Source: Warburgia ugandensis (Eukaryota > Streptophyta > Magnoliopsida > Canellales > Canellaceae). From it: 64,000 nt of DNA. The notes beneath the pieces were generated by a model. That model had not been told where the DNA came from, did no database searches, and saw only the letters and a list, made by a program, of their open reading frames with translations. The stretch spans positions 22,543,945 through 22,607,944 of the forward strand of contig CP141132.1 in NCBI GenBank assembly GCA_035236585.1, in the 5' to 3' direction. The position numbers and the translations under genes are program-made. Below, in pieces: positions 56,590-64,000 of this stretch (positions within the stretch are counted from its first letter, which is position 1; the number at the start of each line of letters is the position of its first letter).

Positions 56590-58605
56590 CATAAAAGTTT
56601 ATAGAGTTCACACATACGGCTAGTGCGATAGTAATCGCATGCGTTATCTATGCTCAAATCATTATTTTACAAAAGTCATAAAAGTGGTGGATAAAATGCT
56701 ACTGAAGGAGAACAAGCTAGTGATATCCACATGGGAAGCAAAGAAATCCCTAACTGCTCTAGGGTTGAAGTATGAGATGATCCATGCTCATCTGAATGAC
56801 TACATCCTGTACAAGAAGGACCATAAGGATAAAATTACATCCCCAACTTGTAGACAATCAAGATGGAAGTTGAAGAAGAATTCAATTGAGCAGGTGAAAG
56901 ATTCTCTTACAGAGGTACTATGGCATTTTACCCATATTCCAAGGTTAAAAACAATGTTTGGTCCTGCAAAAAAAAGTGAAGAAACTGGCATGGCATGCTA
57001 AGGGGAGAGTACATGATAACTATTCATGCCATTCAGCCAATAGCCTAGAGTGGAAGTTTGTAGACTTCTTATCACCTAATTTTAGAAAAGAACCTAGAAA
57101 CCTATGACTTGCAATATCGATAGAAGGGATTAATCCTCAATGGTTCTACAAGTAGCATGTATAGTTGTTGGCCTATTATAACAATTTATTACAACCTCGC
57201 ACCATTATGATGCATGAAAAGGAAGTTCATAATGTTAAATATGTTGATATCAGGTCCCAAGAAATCAGGGAGCAATATTGATGTTCCCTTAAGCAATAAT
57301 ATTAAGACATTATGTGACATAGGGGTTGAAGCTTATGATGCAAGCAAGAAAGAGTCATCCATCCTGAAGCTATATTATTATGGACTATAAGTGACTTCAT
57401 TTTTTATAGTAATTTGTTTGAAAGCACTGTAAAGGCTTACAATGCTTGTCCTATCCTTAGTGAACAAATTTGTGGCACTTAAACATGGCAGGAAAATAAC
57501 ATTTGTTGGACACAGAAGATGGTTATGTAGCGACTACCAATAGTAGCATAAAGATAAGGACATCTCAAAAGATGTTGGCAGGATGACAAGTTTTGGAAAG
57601 GTTGAAAACTATGTTGTCTTATGGGGGAAGAAGAAAGCAACTAAATATACAAGTGTTAGCAACACTAAAAGTTGTTGGAAGAAGATGTTAATATTCTTTG
57701 AACTTGTGTACTAAAAATCCATTCATGTACATGATGTGCTTGATGTCAAAAGCTTGACTTGTAGCTTGATGGACATCCTAAGAAAAATAGAGGATGGACT
57801 TGCAGCTTGAATGGATCTTCTGAAGATGGTTTTGAAGATAAGGTTGCATCCATAGGATAGGGGCAATAGAGAAACATACTTTCTTAAAGAAAATTATATG
57901 TCAATAGAGTAGAATAGTGAATAGTGTGTAAAACCTTGTCATAGCTCAAAGTCCTAGATAGCTAGTCTTCAAACTTTGAAAACATTGTTTCCATGGAAGA
58001 GCTAAAACTATTAGGGATGAAGTCGCACGAATGTGATGCATTGATGCAACAACTCCTGTCCATAGCAATATGTTTACTATTGTGGCATAAAGTTAGATGT
58101 TTTATTACAAAAATATGCTACTTCTTCAATGTGTTGTGCAACAAGCTGGTGGATGTTTAAAAATACAAGACATCCAAGACCATCTAATAACAACTTTATG
58201 TGAGCATGAGACAATCTTCCTACCATCCTTCCTTTAAATTTAGTGTTTAATAATAATACACCTCATTGTTGAGGTTAGACTCTTTGGATTGGTTTTCTTG
58301 TGATGGATGTACCCATTTATGAAGTACATGAAAGTTTTAAAAGAGTGTGCATGGAATCACAATCAGTGAGAGGGGTGTATAGCCGAATATTACATTGTAG
58401 AAGTAGTGGAATTTTACACAGAGTATTTATCAAGAGTGGATGCTATTAGAATCCTCAGAAAGAAATGATGAGGTTGATATGATAACCCAAAAGTTGGTGA
58501 ACCTCTCTTGAGTGGTCGTGCATCAACATTGAACATAAATAATGGGACCAAGTGCACCTTTATGTCTTGGAAAACAAAGTAGGTGAAGTCTATCCACATA
58601 TTAAG
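56590..58605 (+). pseudogene. CACTA (En/Spm) TNP2-like transposase relic
   Basis: The open stretch 56639-57001 reads EAKKSLTALGLKYEMIHAHLNDYILY, CRQSRW and LWHFTHIPRLKTMF, matching the N-terminal TNP2 region (E-A-K-K...L-G-L-x-Y-E-K-I-H-A-C-x-N-D-C). Then come LEWKFVDFLSPNF, EPRNL and AISIEGINP (57045-57140), ISGP near 57252, a VEAYDASKKES region (57325), LLWTISDF (57375), LKLLGMKSHECDALMQQLL (58005-58050) and finally LYVLENKVGEVYPHIK (58556-58605). The order is fully colinear with TNP2 over 2 kb. Stops and shifts are frequent, and the C and H residues of the SRW zinc motif are partly lost. It ends at a microsatellite. No CACTA terminal repeats were found. Confidence 0.85.
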
Positions 58606-58606
58606 T

Positions 58607-58722
<116 letters not shown>

Positions 58723-61520
58723 TTTTCTCTATTATACATGTGTAAAAATCAAGGATAATATTTTTCTTTACATCTCTTCTTTTATAGTCAGTACATGAAC
58801 TTCTTGAAGGTGAAGTATCTAAGTTATAAAAAAGAAACAACAATGGCTACAATATGAGCGATGTCGCACTTTCACTACTTGAATTGTTAGAAAGTAAAAT
58901 AAATTAATTCACTGCTTATTAATTGAATACTATATACTTAATTACAACAATCATCCCACTTAATTAAGCCATTGGCTATTAGTTCCATTTTCACAGAATA
59001 AGAATGAACTAATAGATATCGAAACTTTACCAACAGTGACCTACAAGAGTGTGGTATGAGTTGAATCCTAAGAGGTTAGACTTTCATGAGTACGATCTAG
59101 ATGTATTCTTTTATCATAGAGACGAGAGCTGGACAGAAAATCTCAAGCTTGTACTAAAGAAATAGAATTTATGTAACAATTTGGTTTTGATTTTAGTAGG
59201 AATCTTTTTACGTATACTTTTTTGTAACTTGGATTATGAAATCACAATAAGCTCTAATTTTTATTCTTTAAGAGAACGATTAGTTTGCTCTCAATAGGTA
59301 TGCATCTTTGATATGTATGCTGATTCAGCATTCATTTGAGTTGACATAGATGAGTTTAGCATTTAAAAGAGGAACAACGTGAACATCAATCAAAATTTGG
59401 ATTTTTTCATAGCTAGGATATGGAGGAGCTTCGTGCACTAGGCTGCCCCGTTTTTAGTCCATATCAAAAGTATGGAAGGAGTCCAACATACTATAATAGC
59501 TTATTCCCTATTTTTTTCTATTACATATAGCAGGTTTTCTATAACTTATGATCTCTGAGTAGTCCCTAGAAGTGATTGTATGTAGGTAGTTGTAAATGCT
59601 AAAACAGAATGTTGTATTATTAAAATCTATGCACTTATAGGGACATTACATATGGTGAGTGAACTAGGACCTAAAACCTATTGGGTGTGCTAACGGTGGT
59701 TACATAATTTGAAAGTTAAAAGTACTTGAGCTTGCTTTTACCTTGAGCAATAGGGCATCAATTGCTTTATCACTATTTGAGTTATTTATTGTAAGCAAGA
59801 ATCTTAAATACTCAGCTTTTTTGGTCTACTTGTTGTGTTAATCTTGAACAATTATAGTATGGAAGCAATTAATCTAATATCAATTCAAATACACATAGAA
59901 TTACCTAATTTTCAATAGTTTGATATGATGAACATCATATTGGGGAAAAGAGGTACCATTTAGCAAACCCTAGCGCTTAAAGATTGGCTGATTCTATGGA
60001 AATTTAAAGATGATGTTTGAAGCAAATTACATTTTTTTTGTCAATTGCATAATTTTAGCACTCACTAATACAAATATCATTTGTTAATTTTTGCTCATAA
60101 TTACTGGCAAATCAGGGGAAAATAGGAACCCTAGTTTAGATTTACAAATATTCTCAATTTAATGTTATACTAGCAAAATACTGGTGGCTTAAATTTGCAC
60201 TAAACTTTGCTTCAATATTAAAAGACCTATTATTAGTGAATGGATAGGTATATAAGATTGCTAGTATAGTCTGACGAGGTGAAATTTTAACCACCAGAAG
60301 AGTTTTGACTAATAGTTTTATTATTTTCCAATAAATTCATTTTGTTTAGTTCCTCTTATTTCTAGGAGAAATACTAGAAATACATTTGAAATTTTTTTAT
60401 TGTCAATGTTTTACAAAGATTCATACTTATATATCACCCCACAATGTAGAGAAATGAGAATTGCTTCAAGGTAGTAGAGATAGAAATGAATCACCCTTAG
60501 GCTCTTAGTAGCACTATGAATAATGAAGAAAACTACATGACTAGGGCGCATCTTGGGTGTCTACGTTCTCATGTCATTTTCAAATGTATTAAATAAGATC
60601 ACTTAGCAATGATTTTGATCATGGTTCTAAAATTCACAAGTTGACTAAGAAAACTTGTTTGAGTCACTTGATGATTCGACTTGCTACATATGAAAAATAC
60701 TTTGTTTACACTAAGTCAACTAGGCTATCTTTGCTTTCTCCATAAAAATGAAAATTTCACATATAAACTTAAATAAATAAAACAGTATTAAAATTTCAAA
60801 TCAAGTATTTTTTAGTCACCCATGAGTCACTTCAAGTTAACTTGAATTGCCTCATTTTTGAATCAGGTTGGGTTCTTGAGCAATTAGGCTTTGATTTGAT
60901 ATTCCTTTATTGTGCTAGTCACCTTATGGCTTGATTACAGCTTTTAGAATGTAGGCCTATATAAAACCTCTTGGTATAGGTTTAAACATCAAATCTTGAA
61001 CTAGATTTTTAAGGGGGGGGGAAACAATTGTTGAAGAACTCTATCTATTATGAAAATTTGCTAACTTTCAAAATAAAATTGTAAGATGAGTTGATCAAGA
61101 GGATTATATGTTGTTCTAAAGATCTAATGTTCAAAACTAGGCTTTTCTTCATCTTTTACATAAGTAACTTGTCTTTTCGCATGCTAACTCATTTTGGTGT
61201 TGAGTCAACATGGACAAGTTGCTCACAATTTTTTAAACTACGCTTATCAGTATGTAACACTTTGTCTTCAATGAGAAGTTAATCCATTTTCCATAAAGAG
61301 GAACATTGTATAGTGCTCACAATAAGTTGCATTTTTTATGACCCACTTTTGTATAAACTGCCCATGGTGTCCTCAGGTGGCTCTTAAAATTTGGGGTTGT
61401 CTTTATTGTCCTCTTGATCAGATGGACTGTTGGAGGCTTTTAAAGTTGGGGCAAACTTGTAATTTCAAAGTCTTCTTCCTCTTAAACCTAAAAATGCCTA
61501 TTTGAGATGGGTTGAAGGAT
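58723..61520. other. Long stretch without recognisable genes
   Basis: AT-rich, no believable ORF. It contains a SINE-tail-like block (59425-59462) and a run of nine G (61013-61021). At 60620-60880 the words 'aagttgact', 'gagtcactt' and 'aacttgaattg' recur in both orientations, perhaps an old short transposon. No CACTA terminal repeat was found that would close the transposase relic. Confidence 0.5.
59425..59462 (+). mobile_element. Au-SINE-like 3' tail fragment
   Basis: The block around GGAGCTTCGTGCACTAGGCT followed by 'gccccgttttta' matches the 3' end of the plant Au SINE family as I know it (...GAGCTTxGTGCACxGGGCTGCCCTTT). The tRNA-like head and body are missing, so this is a tail fragment or a shared LINE tail. 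Confidence 0.5.
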
Positions 61521-61524
61521 CCCA

Positions 61525-62140
61525 ATGCAGCTATGAAAATTGTACCTAAATCTACTTTCAATAGAAATTTTCTGGTGGATATGATTTACATTGATAGCCA
61601 AAAACTAGTCAGCGCATTGCTTTTGCTTCCCTATGTATGGAAAACTCTCTAAATCCGAAATTGGACACAAAAAACATTGCAATTTGTGATTGAGGAAGTA
61701 GTCCACATGTTGAGAAGGGACTGGTTGTTAAAAAATTTGGTGGCATAGAAATGATCCTTGCAATGGAATCTCCAATTCTAAATGTCAATGTTGGAAATGA
61801 TTACATTCTCCTAGCTCGTGCCATTAATTTGGATCCTACATCACCATGGCAGCAAATCGAATAGCCAAGGTTGCCTTTTGAGGAATAGTAGTCAGAGTAA
61901 AACTAGCTCTAGTACTCACATCATTTTTCCATAGAGGACCAAATGGAATGACAATGGAAATCTTGAAGTAGAACTTAGTTGCTATTGAAGTAAACATGAT
62001 CTCTGCTTGGTTAGAAGTAGTAACAATTAAACTTAACCCAATTTGTTTCTCAACCATTTCCAAATCTCTTGCCCTTCCACAAACAATTAAAACATTCATT
62101 AGTGTAACCTCATTGCTTCACCAAGCTGATCCCACTTTGC
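61525..62140 (+). pseudogene. Subtilisin-like serine protease (subtilase) relic
   Basis: Plus-strand translation gives STFNRNFLVDM, then, after a frameshift, SLCMENSLNPK, NIAICD-stop-GSSPHVEKGLVVKKFGG and MILAMES. This is the protease-associated region of plant subtilases (L-C-x-x-x-S-L-D-P...C-D-R-G...V-x-K-G). Another shift leads to FFHRGPNGMTMEILK (family S-F-S-x-R-G-P-N) and ISKSLALPQT at the G-T-S-M-A-C-P-H position, then LLHQADPTLH. The catalytic Asp and His parts upstream are not seen. A TGA replaces the Arg codon of C-D-R-G. Plant subtilases are secreted; this copy covers only about a quarter of the usual 750 residues and is dead. Confidence 0.8.
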
Positions 62141-62356
62141 ACAAGTATCTATCATAATTGCAAGAAATGTCATTTCTTTTATTCATCTTATCAAACACAC
62201 ATGACGTGGATATTATACACCAACAGTTTCAATACGTGCTCATCATTGTATTCTAAATGTAAGAAGTGCAATTGTCTCCTTACTCTAAGGGGCCACAAGA
62301 TTTGAATAAGAAAGGGAAGGTGAAATTAATAAAAAAAAACCTTCTTTGATAACTTT

Positions 62357-62725
62357 TGTAGAATTAGATGAGGATCGCACAAACAAAGAGAGAGAAAGAG
62401 ACACAATAATTTACATGGTTCATCCAATTAGGCCTATGTCCATGGGAAGGGGGAAGAAACTCTTTCACTATAGAAAATATGTACATAGTAGACTGGAATA
62501 CAAACATTGTACTCTAGCTCCAATTTATAAGAGTCCAGAGAATCATAATCACTGGTTCCCTTCAAGAAATCAGGTCCAAAATTGCATCTTGATTTTTTTT
62601 AAGATATCTAAAAATCTTTCCTTGATTTCATCTACTATTCTGCCATCCAAGAATCTCTCCATCTTAGAAATCCCTTGATGTCAATCAGGCAGCATCATCT
62701 GTCTTTTTTGGGTATCGACCCATCA
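62357..62725 (-). mobile_element. 3' LTR of a Ty1/copia element
   Basis: On the minus strand it starts TGATGGGTCGATACCC right after a purine tract and ends AATTCTACA. Length 369 bp, typical for copia. It has a TATA box (minus strand, 62524-62533), a purine leader and the 'catggacataggcctaattggatgaaccatgtaaat' type 3' part, close in style to known Tork-like LTR ends. The ORF 62346-62678 on the other strand is antisense noise. Confidence 0.8.
62524..62533 (-). promoter_or_regulatory. TATA box of the copia LTR
   Basis: The minus strand reads CTCTTATAAA in the expected middle part of the LTR, with 'ttggagctagagtac' downstream. Confidence 0.5.
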
Positions 62726-62741
62726 ATTCTCCCCCTCCATA
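62726..62741 (-). other. Polypurine tract of the copia element
   Basis: The minus strand reads ATGGAGGGGGAGAAT directly before the LTR start TGATGGG. This is the canonical copia arrangement and fixes the LTR boundary. Confidence 0.85.
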
Positions 62742-62744
62742 CCC

Positions 62745-64000
62745 AAGGAAGCTGAATATGTCACATCACTTTATTTTGTGTCCATTCCTATTATGTCTCT
62801 ACATAGCTCTAGTTACTCATATGTTACCACCTTTGTCAAAATATTAGATAGATTCTCATCAGTGTGAATCTTCTCTAGTTTTAATATATGTTCCTCTATC
62901 ACTTCTTGTATATAGTGATACCAATGTCGACGTGCTTCATGCATGCATGATACATTGAGTTCTTACTCAATTTGATCACAATGTACCATGTATTCTTTTG
63001 CATGATACTAAGTTCGTGGAGAAACCACTTCATCTACAATGTTTCCCTTGTGGCAATGCACTCTGCTTCTGTTATTGATAAAGCAATGCACTTCTCCAAC
63101 TTAGACTGCTAAGATATAGGTCACTCTACAAAAGTGAATAGAAATACTAATTTTGACTTTCTTCCATCAAGATTTCCTACCATATCTACATCTGTATATC
63201 CTTCCAGGATTGATTTTGCCCCTCTAAAACATAAGTACAACTTGGTTGTTTACTTCACATGCCTTGGTATCCACTTCATAACTTCCCAGTAATCTCCTCT
63301 TGGATTGGATAGGAACCTGCTCAAAATGCCTACAGCATGAGCAACATTTGGCCTTATGCACATCATTTGCATACGTTAAACTCTTAAATGCTATGAGTAA
63401 GGAATCACAACTATCTTTTCTGTCTCCTATGATGATGAAGGACAAGTACGTTTGCTCAGGTTGAAGTGATTACCAAGTGGCATGCTTACTAACTTCTCAT
63501 TCTCCATATTGAACATGTTGATTACCCATTCAATGTATTTTTGTAATGATAGCCACAATTTCTTTACCTTGCTGTTACTAGTGATCTTCATACCCATGAT
63601 CTACTAAGCTAGGCCTAAGTCCTTCATGTCATAGTTGTATCCTCACAAACTATCAACATTTGATCCACATAGAGTAGAAGTATGAAAAATTTACTTATTG
63701 GAATCTTTGTACATATACACACTGATCCGCTGCAATCCTCTTGTACCCTTGACACACCATGAATGAGTCAAACTCTTATATCACTACCTTGGTGCTTGCT
63801 TAGGACTGTAGAGACTCTTCTTCAACATGCAAATTAAGTGTTTCTTCCCTACAACTTCAAAAAATTTCTATTGTTCCATGTATATTTCTTTCTCCAAATC
63901 TCCATGAAGAAAAGTTGTCATTACATCCATCTATTCAAGCTCCAGGTTCTGTCTGGCCACCAATCCTAGTAGTCCAAATTGATGTCATCTTCACTGCTAG
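62745..64000 (-). pseudogene. Ty1/copia reverse transcriptase and RNase H relic, cut by window edge
   Basis: Reading from 64000 downwards on the minus strand: DVMTTFLHGDLEKEIYMEQ, KKHLICMLKKSLYS-KQAPR, LLYVDQMLIV (63671-63660), MKDLG, IMGMKITS, KLWLSLQKYIEWVINMFNMEN, SMPLGNHFNLSK, then the RNase H part (VHCDQIE, NVSCMHEARRHWYHYIQEVIEEHILKLEKIHTDENLSNILTKVV) and a tail CRDIIGM. The catalytic YVDD is YVDQ, so the second aspartate is lost. Stops and frameshifts are frequent; the middle of RNase H (63445-63224) is the only clear open run. The N-terminal pol and the 5' LTR lie outside the window. Confidence 0.88.

Noticed and set aside
60600-60900. Possible short DNA transposon with 'gagtcactt' words
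   Set aside because: Words recur in both orientations, but I could not define ends, terminal repeats or a target duplication.
62346-62678. 110-codon ORF on the plus strand
   Set aside because: It is antisense to the copia LTR and spans its boundary.

Overview
The window looks like intergenic, repeat-dominated DNA from a large plant nuclear genome. It is AT-rich and gene-poor. It is built from long, nested and decayed LTR retrotransposons of plant type: Ty3/gypsy with tRNA-Asp-like or initiator-Met-like primer sites, plus a Ty1/copia 3' end. It also holds a CACTA/En-Spm transposase relic and a subtilase relic. I take it to be an angiosperm, probably not a grass, but the species cannot be read from the sequence. 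I found no intact protein-coding gene, no tRNA or rRNA gene, no CRISPR array and no bacterial operon. Every recognisable reading frame carries stops, frameshifts or deletions.

Layout. (1) 1-2190 is the 3' part of an Athila-like LTR (E0). (2) 2193-9731 is a minus-strand chromovirus-like gypsy element (H) with RNase H, RT, protease and gag relics and a Met-type primer site at 9713-9728. It is split by a 4.3-kb solo LTR (C1, 5219-9517, target duplication TCTAT). (3) H's own LTR starts at 9731 and is split twice. C2 (10246-18704) carries LTR B (12762-15526) inside it. E1 (19101-26850) carries F (20189-25346), which carries G (20261-22812). The chain H > E1 > F > G is four insertion layers deep, and five of the six insertions have exact 5-bp target duplications. 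(4) 26856 to about 28080 is the last part of H's LTR plus unassigned sequence. (5) 28080-33610 is an Athila-like element (E2) with the 3' part of its LTR, a primer site and a leader interrupted by solo LTR E3; its gag-pol is gone. (6) 33620-35663 is unassigned sequence with a 300-bp-armed inverted repeat. (7) 35664-44447 is an Athila-like element (E4, plus strand) from LTR to integrase. It abuts, tail to tail, a second one (E5, minus strand, 44448 to about 56312). (8) 56590-58605 is a CACTA TNP2 transposase relic ending at a CT/CA microsatellite. (9) 58723-61520 is mostly empty, with an Au-SINE-like tail. (10) 61525-62140 is a subtilase relic. (11) 62357-64000 is the 3' end of a minus-strand Ty1/copia element.

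The genes do not work together as a system. The elements are past insertions whose order can be read from the nesting. The most interesting signals are non-coding. LTRs of two gypsy groups carry hairpins at nearly the same distance from the LTR 3' end. The Athila-like LTRs carry a fixed-length 33-bp stem-loop whose stem varies partly by G:U-compatible changes. One LTR TATA box sits in a perfect palindrome. Boundaries were set by eye, so divergent edges may be off by tens of bases.
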